A stretch of 58,950 bases of DNA from an uncultured Collinsella sp. (GTDB lineage: Bacteria > Actinomycetota > Coriobacteriia > Coriobacteriales > Coriobacteriaceae): positions 1-58,950 of the forward strand of contig CATZRJ010000006.1 of NCBI GenBank assembly GCA_958423535.1. Direction: 5' to 3'. How positions within the stretch are numbered: position 1 is the first letter of the stretch; every line of letters begins with the position of its first letter. A program made the position numbers and the translations under genes. The notes under the pieces were generated by a model. That model was not told where the DNA came from. It made no database searches and saw only the letters and a program-made list of their open reading frames with translations. This document shows, in pieces, positions 8,211-16,441 of the stretch.

Positions 8211-9083
8211 CTACAGACGCTTGAGAATCACATAGCGGTTGAGATCGCCGCTGCGACCGTCAGCATGGAAGCGCTCAAGCTCGCGCACGGGGACCTCGCC
8301 GCTCTTGTAGAACGTACGGACGCCGCGCACCAGGTCGGTGATCTGCTGATCGTCAAAGTGATGGCAATAGCGGTAGGCGTGGCGGTCGTTTTGCCAGCCA
8401 ATGAGGTGGTCACCGGCTTCAAACTGCGCGGAATCGTAACCCTCAAACGGCGGGGTGAGCTCGGCGCGGGCCTCGGCGCGAACAGCTTTGCGCGCCATGC
8501 GCTCGTCATTCATAAACTCCCAAAAGCTGATGGCGATGATGCCGCCCGGGCGCGTCTGGCGCACCAGGGCGTCGAGCACGCGTACGCGGTACTCGCACGA
8601 CGGCACGTGGTGCATAAAACCAAAGCAGACCGAGATGTCGGCGAGCGGGGCGTCGAAAAGCACGTCGGGCGTCTCGGCGGGGTTGAGCTTCATAAGGGCG
8701 TCGAGCACGTCGAGTTCCTGGAAGTGCAGGTTGGGAATGCGCAGGGCGTGTCCATGTGCATCGATAGCCAAATCTTGGCACGAGTCGACACCGTAGAACT
8801 CAAACGGGCAGCTGGCATCTGCCGAGGGGTTTGCGCCGTCGACGCCCTTGGCGGCAAGTGCGCCGCCGGCGGCAAAGTTCTCGAATCGCATATTGCCGCA
8901 GGCGAGATCGAAGACGCGGACGGGATGCTCAATCGTGGCGACATCGAGCTGTTCGAGCGCGATGTCCATGGTGCGCACCCAGCCGGGCCACGGGGCCTGG
9001 CGCGTATCGGAGAAGGAGGCGGAGTGCTCGCGATAGAACGTGTTGTTGAGCTGGATGAGCGATGAGGCGAAATCGCGGTTCAC
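8211..9083 (-). CDS. Trm9/ALKBH8-like SAM methyltransferase
   Basis: 290 aa from the GTG at 9083, chosen because GGAGGGAG lies just upstream; in-frame ATGs up to 9218 lack such a site. Near the N-terminus, FYREHSASFSDTRQAPWP strongly resembles the Trm9 signature VYNEIAPHFSQTR..PWP. SAM motif I is VFDLACGNMRF (57-67). Later segments CFGFMHHVPSCEYRVRVL, RPGGIIAISFWEF and YRYCHHFDDQQITDL also line up with Trm9. Trm9 methylates the carboxymethyl group on wobble U34 of tRNA, the step after Elp3. An Elp3 homologue lies 2 kb away. The match is from memory and the substrate is inferred. Confidence 0.75.
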   Translation of the reverse strand: MNRDFASSLIQLNNTFYREHSASFSDTRQAPWPGWVRTMDIALEQLDVATIEHPVRVFDLACGNMRFENFAAGGALAAKGVDGANPSADASCPFEFYGVDSCQDLAIDAHGHALRIPNLHFQELDVLDALMKLNPAETPDVLFDAPLADISVCFGFMHHVPSCEYRVRVLDALVRQTRPGGIIAISFWEFMNDERMARKAVRAEARAELTPPFEGYDSAQFEAGDHLIGWQNDRHAYRYCHHFDDQQITDLVRGVRTFYKSGEVPVRELERFHADGRSGDLNRYVILKRL

Positions 9084-9350
9084 GGCGCGGGACTCCCTCC
9101 GTTGGCGGTGCGGAATAAACAGTACGACCATACTACCGTTAACGCCGCAACGGGGACAACCGAGCTGCGGGTCATTGCTTTGTTTGGACACATTTCCGCA
9201 GCTCATATATGCCCGCAACCGCCGGTTGTCAAAAATCTCACTAAAATAGGTGGCATGTTTTTGGTGGTGGCGGATACATTTTTAACTGTGCAAGGCGCCT
9301 AAGAACAAATGCGGTCCGGCGGCACGGCTGGCAAAAGCATAGGAGGAACC

Positions 9351-10073
9351 ATGAATGTAGAAACTGCGCAGCGGCTCGCCGACCTTCGTCGCAGCAAGGG
9401 CTTTAGCCAAGAAGGGCTGGCACGAAAGCTGGGACTGTCGCGCCAGGCGGTCAGTAAATGGGAGCGCGCGGAGAGCTCGCCCGATACCGAGAACCTGATC
9501 TCGCTCGCCAAACTCTATGGCGTGAGTTTGGACGAGCTCCTCAATCCGAGCGATGAGATCGAGGACGATATCGAGTTTGAGAACGAGGACCGCGCTCGTC
9601 AGCGCGAGGCCGAGGCGGCAGAGCGCGCCCGCACCCATGAGGCAGCGGCGCGTGCGACTGAGGCGGCAACGCAGGCAAGTGACGCGGCAGCCAAGGCGGC
9701 ACAGGCGGCAAGCTGGAGTGCGCAGGCCGCCAATGCGGCGACGGCTCAGGTGACGGGTGCCGTTGCGGCCGGCCCGACTCCGGTGAAGGGTCCGTTCCAG
9801 TCGTTCCCGTATTGGGCCGTGTGCTGGCTGCTGTTCTTTTTACTGATGTTCCTGGTTGGTGCCAGCCCCTTTCCCGCACTGATCTTCTTTACGATCCCCA
9901 TCTATCACTGGGTGGCACGTGCGCTCGATGGCGATTGGGCGCGCGGGGATATCCAGGTTGGTTCGGCGTCGGTGGCGGTCAAGGCCCAGGGGAAGGATAC
10001 TTCTGCGGAACCTGATGCTGACGTGGCTACCGCGGTCACCGCTGAGCCATGTGCCAAAGAGGGTGACGAATGA
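9351..10073 (+). CDS. XRE-family regulator with membrane segment
   Basis: 240 aa. The N-terminal helix-turn-helix (about 1-65) has the usual SQEGLARKLGLSRQAVSKWE and a DTENLISLAKLYGVSLDEL helix pair. A long Ala/Glu-rich, probably helical linker follows. A hydrophobic stretch at about 150-185 (WAVCWLLFFLLMFLVG and PALIFFTIPIYHWV) makes one or two membrane spans. AGGAGG sits 4-5 bases before ATG 9351. The stop overlaps the start of the DUF4097 gene (ATGA arrangement), so the two are translationally coupled. Membrane-anchored XRE proteins paired with DUF4097 proteins are plausible envelope-stress sensors; that role is inferred. Confidence 0.85.
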   Translation: MNVETAQRLADLRRSKGFSQEGLARKLGLSRQAVSKWERAESSPDTENLISLAKLYGVSLDELLNPSDEIEDDIEFENEDRARQREAEAAERARTHEAAARATEAATQASDAAAKAAQAASWSAQAANAATAQVTGAVAAGPTPVKGPFQSFPYWAVCWLLFFLLMFLVGASPFPALIFFTIPIYHWVARALDGDWARGDIQVGSASVAVKAQGKDTSAEPDADVATAVTAEPCAKEGDE

Positions 10074-10969
10074 TGAAGCTTTCGCATGAATCCAGGCTGC
10101 GCCTGGGCGTCGGCATCGGAGCGTTCGTGCTCATCATCGGACTTGTCTTTGGCATTTCGCGGACATTGATTCATTTTGATGGTCCGTGGGATCTCGACGA
10201 TGTTGTATCCGGCTTGTCTGGTATGGACGATGCGCTTGACGAGGACGATCTTTTGGATAGCGGTAACTATTCCGCTCGGCCTCAACAGCTTTCGAGCGAA
10301 ACGTTTGATGCCGACGCGTTCACATCGCTTGACTTGGACGTGACGTCGGGCACGGTGGAGGTCAAACACGTCTCCGGCGGGCCAGTGCGCGTGATTGAAA
10401 GCGGTCGCGTGGCAACGGGGACCGTTGCCTTCGATGCGGCAACCCAGAACCTGGCCGAAATCAAGGGCTCTACGCTCAAGATTCGCCAGTTCGATTGCGA
10501 TGACGAGCGCGCCATTGACCGCACGGTTACCGTCGAACTGCCGCGCAAAGTTGCCGATAACATGGTGGGCATTACAGCGAATGTAGGATCGGGTGATCTG
10601 ACGGTCGCGGGTATTGCGTGTCATGACCTCAACCTGACTCTGGACTCGGGAGACGTTGAGTTTACGGGCACCGTGACCGACACCCTGAATGCCGAGGTCG
10701 GTTCGGGCGACATGACGTTCGAGCTCTACCAGGCGCCCGCGAAGTCGATGGACGTGAGCGTGGGCTCGGGCGACGTGGAGATGACGGTTCCGAACTCTAC
10801 GGGCTTTAAGGCGGGCCTCACCGTGGGCAGCGGTGACTTCGAGAGCGATTTCCTTCCGCTTGGGTACGATGGCGAGACCATATTGAATCTTGAATTCGAC
10901 AACGGTGATAAGTCTGCCACGTATCGTTTTGAGGTTGGTTCGGGTGACATGTCGTTTGATTCAGAGTGA
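10073..10969 (+). CDS. DUF4097 membrane-anchored beta-repeat protein
   Basis: 298 aa. One N-terminal transmembrane helix (about 13-30, VGIGAFVLIIGLVFGISRTL) is followed by an acidic linker. An extracytoplasmic beta-rich domain then repeats the signature GSGD at least four times (VGSGDLTV, VGSGDMTF, VGSGDVEM, VGSGDFES), typical of DUF4097 putative adhesin-like right-handed beta folds. ATGs at 10070 and 10073 are both possible. It is coupled to the preceding XRE gene and followed by a hairpin at 11018-11050. Function unknown; probably part of an envelope-sensing pair. Confidence 0.85.
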   Translation: MKLSHESRLRLGVGIGAFVLIIGLVFGISRTLIHFDGPWDLDDVVSGLSGMDDALDEDDLLDSGNYSARPQQLSSETFDADAFTSLDLDVTSGTVEVKHVSGGPVRVIESGRVATGTVAFDAATQNLAEIKGSTLKIRQFDCDDERAIDRTVTVELPRKVADNMVGITANVGSGDLTVAGIACHDLNLTLDSGDVEFTGTVTDTLNAEVGSGDMTFELYQAPAKSMDVSVGSGDVEMTVPNSTGFKAGLTVGSGDFESDFLPLGYDGETILNLEFDNGDKSATYRFEVGSGDMSFDSE

Positions 10970-11017
10970 CGGGTGGTTATCGAAGACTTATAAACCATAG
11001 ACGCGCTGTTTGATGGA

Positions 11018-11050
11018 GGCACCGGAGCCGTGACGGGCTTCGGCGCCTTT
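11018..11050 (+). terminator. probable terminator
   Basis: GGCACCGGAGCC pairs with GGCTTCGGCGCC (one mismatch, one wobble) and is followed by TTT. It closes the XRE-DUF4097 unit 50 bp before elp3. Confidence 0.6.
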
Positions 11051-11067
11051 GCCTTTACAATGGGGAC

Positions 11068-12975
11068 ATGGAACAGATTATCTTGAACATACTCGAGGCC
11101 CTGCGTCGCGGCGAGACCGTAGACGACAAGGCGCTCGTCAAACTGATACATGCCGAGGCGCGCCGCGAGGGTGCCGACAAACGCGATTTGGCCAAGCGCC
11201 GTCTGCTGCCGTTCTACCAGCGGGTTAAACGTGAGGAGCCGGCTCGTTGGGCTGGATGGAATGTCGATGCGGAGCTGGAGCGTCAACTACTGCAGGTGCT
11301 ACGCATGAAGCCTCGTCGCACGGCTTCGGGCGTGGCGACCATTACCGTTATCACCAAGCCCTGGCCATGCTCGGGCGATTGCCTGTTTTGCCCCAATGAC
11401 CTGCGCATGCCTAAAAGCTATCTGCACGCCGAGCCGGCGTGCGCCCGTGCGGAGCAAAACTGCTTTGACCCGTATCTGCAGGTGAGCGCTCGTCTGACCG
11501 CGCTTTCGCAGATGGGGCATGCGACCGACAAGATAGAGCTCATCGTGCTCGGTGGCACCTGGAGCGACTATCCGCAAGGGTATCAAACGTGGTTTATGTC
11601 GGAGCTTTTCCGTGCGCTCAATGACGATGCCGTCGCCGGCGTGGCGGCCAACCCCATGTTGGCGCGTCCGGGCATCAGTCGTGCCGAGGCAGGGCGCCTG
11701 CTCGATGACGCTCCCGCCGATGCCCTGCCGCCGGTGGTAACAGAGCGCCGTGAGCGCTATCGGGCTGCCGGCATTGCGACAGACGAGGCTGAGCTTGCTG
11801 CCGGCGTTGCCGACGAGCAGGGGCGTGTGGATGCTGTCGTTGGTGGCTATAACCGCGCAGTGCGTCGTCTGTACGGCCCCGGTACGCCATGGGGCGAGGC
11901 TACCGAGTGGCAGACGGCAACGATGGAGGAGCTCGAGCGCCAGCAGCGCATCAACGAGACGGCGAAGCATCGCGTGGTGGGGCTCGTTATCGAGACGCGC
12001 CCCGATGCCGTAACGCCGCAGGCCCTCACGCTCATCCGCCGCTTGGGTTGCACCAAGATTCAGATGGGTATTCAGAGTCTCGACCAACATTTGCTCGATA
12101 TCAACGAGCGTCGCATTTCGGTGGCGCAGATCGAGCGGGCGTTTTCGCTTGCGCGCCTGTTTGGCTTTAAGATCCACGCGCACTTTATGCTCAACTTGCT
12201 GGGCGCCACGCCCGAGGGGGACAAGCGCGACTACGAGCGCTTTATGACCGAGGGGGCCTTTATGCCCGACGAGGTCAAGGTCTACCCGTGCGCGCTCATC
12301 GAGGGCTCGCGTCTGGTGGGCCGCTATGAGCGCGGCGAGTGGCGCCCCTATCCCGAGGAAGAGTTGCTCGATGTGTTGGCAGACGACATCGTGGTGACGC
12401 CGGCGTTCTGCCGCATCAGTCGCATGATCCGCGACTTTAGCTCCGACGACATCATGGTGGGCAACAAGAAACCCAACCTGCGCCAGCTCGTTGAGAACCG
12501 CCTGGCTGCTCGGGGTGATGGTGCGACGGTGCGTGAGATTCGCTATCGCGAGATCAGCACGGCGGGTGCCGACCTGGACGAGTTGACCCTTGACGAGGAA
12601 GTGGCGTACGTGACGCCGGTGACGCGCGAGCGCTTTTTGCAGTGGGTGACGCTCGAAGGCAAGATCGCCGGCTTTTTGCGCCTGTCGTTGCCCGATCGTG
12701 CGTTTGTTGCCGCGCATGCGGACGAGTTGCCGACGGTGTCGGACGAGGCGATGATTCGCGAGGTTCACGTGTATGGCATGGCGGCGCGCGTGGGCGATCA
12801 AGGCCAGGCGGCGCAGCATCACGGGTTAGGGCGTTTGCTCGTAGAACGTGCGTGCGAGATTGCCCGGGATGCGGGTTATGCGCGTATCAACGTGATTAGC
12901 GCGATTGGCACACGTGAGTACTATCGTCATCTTGGATTTTATGACCATGGCCTTTATCTGCAAAAGGAGCTCTAG
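11068..12975 (+). CDS. elp3: Elp3-family radical SAM / GNAT tRNA U34 enzyme
   Basis: 635 aa. The radical SAM cluster motif is C101-x3-C105-x2-C108 (CSGDCLFC). It is followed by QMGHATDKIELIVLGGTW and VIETRPD, all Elp3 landmarks. The C-terminal 90 residues are a GNAT acetyltransferase fold with GLGRLLVERACEIARDAGY and YYRHLGFYDHG. Elp3 makes carboxymethyl-type groups on wobble uridine using acetyl-CoA and SAM. Between the GGTW and IETRP motifs there is roughly 90 extra residues compared with eukaryotic Elp3. GGGG precedes the ATG. The stop abuts the next start. Bacterial Elp3 proteins are known, but their in vivo product is less settled. Confidence 0.9.
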   Translation: MEQIILNILEALRRGETVDDKALVKLIHAEARREGADKRDLAKRRLLPFYQRVKREEPARWAGWNVDAELERQLLQVLRMKPRRTASGVATITVITKPWPCSGDCLFCPNDLRMPKSYLHAEPACARAEQNCFDPYLQVSARLTALSQMGHATDKIELIVLGGTWSDYPQGYQTWFMSELFRALNDDAVAGVAANPMLARPGISRAEAGRLLDDAPADALPPVVTERRERYRAAGIATDEAELAAGVADEQGRVDAVVGGYNRAVRRLYGPGTPWGEATEWQTATMEELERQQRINETAKHRVVGLVIETRPDAVTPQALTLIRRLGCTKIQMGIQSLDQHLLDINERRISVAQIERAFSLARLFGFKIHAHFMLNLLGATPEGDKRDYERFMTEGAFMPDEVKVYPCALIEGSRLVGRYERGEWRPYPEEELLDVLADDIVVTPAFCRISRMIRDFSSDDIMVGNKKPNLRQLVENRLAARGDGATVREIRYREISTAGADLDELTLDEEVAYVTPVTRERFLQWVTLEGKIAGFLRLSLPDRAFVAAHADELPTVSDEAMIREVHVYGMAARVGDQGQAAQHHGLGRLLVERACEIARDAGYARINVISAIGTREYYRHLGFYDHGLYLQKEL

Positions 12976-13854
12976 ATGAACAAGCCGAGTGTTTCTGCCG
13001 GCGTCGTTGCCGGCGTTGCTCTGGGGGCCGCGGCGCTTGGCGCGGCCGCTGTCGCTGTCCGTGCTGCCTGTCTGCAGGTTGCGCGAACCCGCCATGGGTT
13101 GGCGCGTGTGAAACGCGTGCACGATGAGGGAGGCGACGAAGTCCGTGTATTGGTGCAAGGCGGCGTTTACCAAAGCGCAAGCTACGTTGGCGAGCGTTGG
13201 GCGGAGCCCGTCTTTGCGTACTATCGCGCGTTTGACGACGTGTTTGAGGCTGAGGACGCAATGCGTGATGCTTACGGGCATGGTATCGACCGTATGCTCA
13301 TGCTGGGCGGCGGCGGGTTTGCCTATCCCAAGTTTGCACTGATGTCGCACGAGAGCTTGCGCATGGACGTCATTGAGTACGATGCCGAGATTACGCGCCT
13401 GGCGCGCCGTTGGTTCTACCTGGACGAGCTGGAGCGCACGGTGGGCGATCGCCTGCGAGTGATTACCGCTGAGGCTCGCTCGTATCTGGGCGTGACGAGC
13501 GTGGGTCATCGTCGCTACGACGTGGTCGTGAGCGATTGCTTTGGCGGTGCCGAGCCCGTACGCGAGCTGGCGACGGTTGAGGCATTGCGTTTGGTGCGAG
13601 GCAGCCTGAACCCCGGGGGCATCTATGTTGCCAATATCGTGAGTGCGAACAGGGGGAGCGACGTGACGTTCCTGCGCGATTGCGTTGCCGCGGCACTCGA
13701 GGTATTCGCCCACGCCTGGGTGGTCCCATGCGGCGACGCGGAGTTCGGCGGCGAGGAAAACTACCTGCTCGTCGCCAGTGACGGCGATTATGCCTTTGCC
13801 GAAGCCGTGCCCTTCGACGCCGACTTCCTCGGCACCGTCCTTCACGACAAGTAA
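12976..13854 (+). CDS. spermidine-synthase-fold methyltransferase-like protein, membrane anchored
   Basis: 292 aa. An N-terminal Ala/Gly/Val-rich helix (about 8-32) is a signal anchor. The rest has the spermidine-synthase Rossmann fold, with MLMLGGGGFAYPKF as the nucleotide loop, MDVIEYDAEIT as the acidic strand end and YDVVVSDCFGG. Many actinobacterial proteins of this type are not polyamine synthases; the usual catalytic Asp region is replaced here by SDCFGGAEP. The ATG follows the elp3 TAG with no gap, so expression is coupled. The substrate is unknown. Confidence 0.75.
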   Translation: MNKPSVSAGVVAGVALGAAALGAAAVAVRAACLQVARTRHGLARVKRVHDEGGDEVRVLVQGGVYQSASYVGERWAEPVFAYYRAFDDVFEAEDAMRDAYGHGIDRMLMLGGGGFAYPKFALMSHESLRMDVIEYDAEITRLARRWFYLDELERTVGDRLRVITAEARSYLGVTSVGHRRYDVVVSDCFGGAEPVRELATVEALRLVRGSLNPGGIYVANIVSANRGSDVTFLRDCVAAALEVFAHAWVVPCGDAEFGGEENYLLVASDGDYAFAEAVPFDADFLGTVLHDK

Positions 13855-13880
13855 GTCTCTCCGTCCCAAAAAGACGGGTC

Positions 13881-16325
13881 TTAGGCGTGGTCGCTCCAGC
13901 TGCGGACACGCTGCTTCATGCCCTCTATGTCGAGCACGCCTTCGGCAAAGCCCTTGCGCACGAGCTCCTCGGGAACGTACTCGTCGTAGCGATCAAAATA
14001 AGGCACCTCGTCGGGATAGACGAGCTCGATGGGATCGAAGTCCTTTTCGGCCTCGGCGGCGAGCACCTCAAAGAACGTCTCCTCGTCGGCCTTCATCTTA
14101 AACTGCATAAAGTACGGGCGTGATGGGTCGAGTCCGCGAAGGCCCAACTCCGCGGCGCACTTAATCTTGAGCATGCGCTCGAGTGCCAAAAAGGCGTAGC
14201 TGCCCAGCCAGGGGAAGAGCACCCAGGTATCGCCGCCCAGGTTAATGAGCGGTTTAGTTCCCGCGCCCGAAATCTCGGCCGTATGACGAGCCTGCGCAAG
14301 GCGGGCCCGTGCGTTACCCATAAGGTACGGATACGCGGCGTGTTCGTTGAGCGCCTTGCGCATGCGCTCGAGTACGTGTGTATTGATGTCACCGGGACAG
14401 TCGCCAAAGTAGGCCGGCACCCGGCCCTTGACCTGCGTGGCAAAGACGGTATGACGCTTCCAGTCCACTTCCTCGACAATCCAGCAGTGTCCGGCGATGG
14501 CGATGCGCTCACCGGGCGGTGGCGGATTGACGATCGTGCCCAACTCGGCCGACTCGCTGCGAACGGTGAACTCCTCGTTTTCCTGGAACACGGCGTAGAA
14601 CTTAAAGTTGTTAATGATGCGCTCGCCCGCGAGACCCACGATGAGCCCGCCGCCCTCGGTGACCTGGATATGGTCGATCTTGATGAGGTGGCGCAGCAGT
14701 ACGCGATAGTCATCGGCCGAGACGCGGTGGAAATAGCTGAGCGTGAGCACGCGCTGGGCAAGTTCGGCAGGCGTGAGTTCGCCGGTGCTGGCGAGGGTCG
14801 ACATGGTCTGGTGATAGAGCAGGCTGTAGGGGAGTCGATCGAGCTCGGGCGGCTCGACCCACTTTTCCTCGCGATAGAGTTGTACGAGCGCGATGCCCTG
14901 GAGGAGCTTCCAAGGTATCGTTTCAGGCATCATCGTGCGCGGCTCGGGCTCTTCCTCGCGCATGACAAACCACATCTCGGGCGGAAGATCGCGGCGTCCC
15001 GTGCGCCCCATGCGCTGCAAAAAGGAGCTGACGGTAAACGGTGCATCGATCTGGAACGCGCGCTCCAGGCGACCGATATCAATGCCGAGCTCCAGCGTGG
15101 AGGTGGTGACGGTTGTCTGTGCCTGTTCCTCGTCGCGCATGAGCTCTTCTGCCGTCTCGCGTAGCGATGCCGAGAGGTTGCCGTGATGGATAAGGAAGCG
15201 GTCGGGCTCGTGCCGGCTCTCGCAGTAGCTACGCAGCATGGAGCATACGGCCTCTGCCTCCTCGCGCGAGTTGGCAAAGACTAAGCACTTTCGGCCGCGC
15301 GTGTGCTCAAAGATATATCCCATGCCGGGGTCGGCGTTGTCTGGTGCTGTATCGGTGGGGTTGAGTAATGCCTGTTCGGGTGCTTGGGGGATGTCGACTT
15401 CGCCCTCGGGGGCCGAGGAAACTTGGCGGTCCTTGGGAGCGGCCTTGCCCTGTGCCCGCTCACGACGTTGACGGCGCTCCTCTTGTGTGAGCTGTCCGCT
15501 GTGACGCATGTCTTGGGCGCCGGCGGGCAGTGCCGCGGATGCCGCCGCATCGATGCGCTCGCACGCAAGCACTTCGGCCTCTTGAGGACCTGTACCCATG
15601 AATCCCCGCTGCTGCGCCTGGGGGCCCGAGTTGTAGAAGTGCTCCATGGAGATGCGCCACACGCGGCGCGGTTCTTCAAAGCGGGGGATAACGCAGTCGC
15701 GCCCCGTTCCCTGTGAGAGAAAAGCGCCCGTGCGCTCGGGGTCGCCGATGGTAGCCGAAAGGCCAATGCGGCGAGGCTGCACACCGGCCATGCGCGAGAG
15801 TCGCTCGATAAGGCAGAGCGTTTGCCCGCCACGGTCGCCGCGCATGAGCGAGTGGACCTCATCGATGACCACGTAGCGCAGGTCGCAAAACATGCGCGGG
15901 ATCGCCATGTGCTTATGGATTAAAAGCGCTTCGAGTGACTCGGGTGTAATCTGCAGGATGCCGCTCGGTTTTTTAATGAGCTTAGCCTTGTGCGACTGCG
16001 AGACATCGCCATGCCAGTGCCAGACAGGGATATCGGCCTCTTCGCAGAGGTCGTTGAGGCGGACGAACTGATCATTGATGAGCGCTTTGAGGGGGCCGAT
16101 GTAGAGGGCGCCCACGCTCGCGGGCGGGTTCTCCCAAAACTCGGTCAGGATGGGAAAGAAGGCTGCCTCGGTTTTGCCGGAAGCTGTGGATGCCGTTAGG
16201 AGCACATTGTCTTGTGTGTTAAAGATGGCATCTGCCGCCGCAACCTGGATAGAGCGCAGACTCTCCCAATCGTGGGAGTAGATGAAGTCTTGGATAAACG
16301 GAGCATATCGGTCAAAGGCGTTCAC
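13881..16325 (-). CDS. Lhr-like DEAD/DEAH helicase of the TerB/BrxD module
   Basis: 814 aa from a GTG at 16325 behind GGGGGGAGGC; the frame remains open upstream to 16391 but without a comparable ribosome site. SF2 motifs: ASTASGKT (45-52), VVIDEVHSL (near 150), LSATIGD, and QRMGRTGRRD (near 437). An acidic/basic low-complexity insert separates the two RecA lobes (about residues 240-330). Lhr-like helicases of this kind accompany BrxD ATPases in type 2 BREX (brxHI), and SF2 helicases accompany TerB-N/C proteins in predicted DNA-processing clusters. It is third in a minus-strand run after the TerB and ATPase genes. Confidence 0.85.
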   Translation of the reverse strand: MNAFDRYAPFIQDFIYSHDWESLRSIQVAAADAIFNTQDNVLLTASTASGKTEAAFFPILTEFWENPPASVGALYIGPLKALINDQFVRLNDLCEEADIPVWHWHGDVSQSHKAKLIKKPSGILQITPESLEALLIHKHMAIPRMFCDLRYVVIDEVHSLMRGDRGGQTLCLIERLSRMAGVQPRRIGLSATIGDPERTGAFLSQGTGRDCVIPRFEEPRRVWRISMEHFYNSGPQAQQRGFMGTGPQEAEVLACERIDAAASAALPAGAQDMRHSGQLTQEERRQRRERAQGKAAPKDRQVSSAPEGEVDIPQAPEQALLNPTDTAPDNADPGMGYIFEHTRGRKCLVFANSREEAEAVCSMLRSYCESRHEPDRFLIHHGNLSASLRETAEELMRDEEQAQTTVTTSTLELGIDIGRLERAFQIDAPFTVSSFLQRMGRTGRRDLPPEMWFVMREEEPEPRTMMPETIPWKLLQGIALVQLYREEKWVEPPELDRLPYSLLYHQTMSTLASTGELTPAELAQRVLTLSYFHRVSADDYRVLLRHLIKIDHIQVTEGGGLIVGLAGERIINNFKFYAVFQENEEFTVRSESAELGTIVNPPPPGERIAIAGHCWIVEEVDWKRHTVFATQVKGRVPAYFGDCPGDINTHVLERMRKALNEHAAYPYLMGNARARLAQARHTAEISGAGTKPLINLGGDTWVLFPWLGSYAFLALERMLKIKCAAELGLRGLDPSRPYFMQFKMKADEETFFEVLAAEAEKDFDPIELVYPDEVPYFDRYDEYVPEELVRKGFAEGVLDIEGMKQRVRSWSDHA

Positions 16326-16409
16326 GGGGCCTCCCCCCAAATACGAACCTCTCAATGCGGTTGGCAATGGTTTGCTGCATTGCTGTCTCAACGTTTGCGC
16401 AGATAAAAG

Positions 16410-16440
16410 CTGCCAAAATAGACCTGTCCCTTTTTGGCAG
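16410..16440 (-). repeat. palindrome with GGGACAG loop, terminator-like
   Basis: Arms 16410-16418 and 16432-16440 (CTGCCAAAA / TTTTGGCAG) flank a loop that reads GGGACAGG on the minus strand, like the elements at 1463 and 2296. On the minus strand it is followed by CTTTTATC, so it may partly end the ATPase transcript before the helicase gene. Confidence 0.6.
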
Positions 16441-16441
16441 G

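Noticed and set aside
11299..12822. 507-aa minus-strand frame opposite elp3
   Set aside because: Antisense shadow; the plus strand has clear radical SAM and GNAT motifs.
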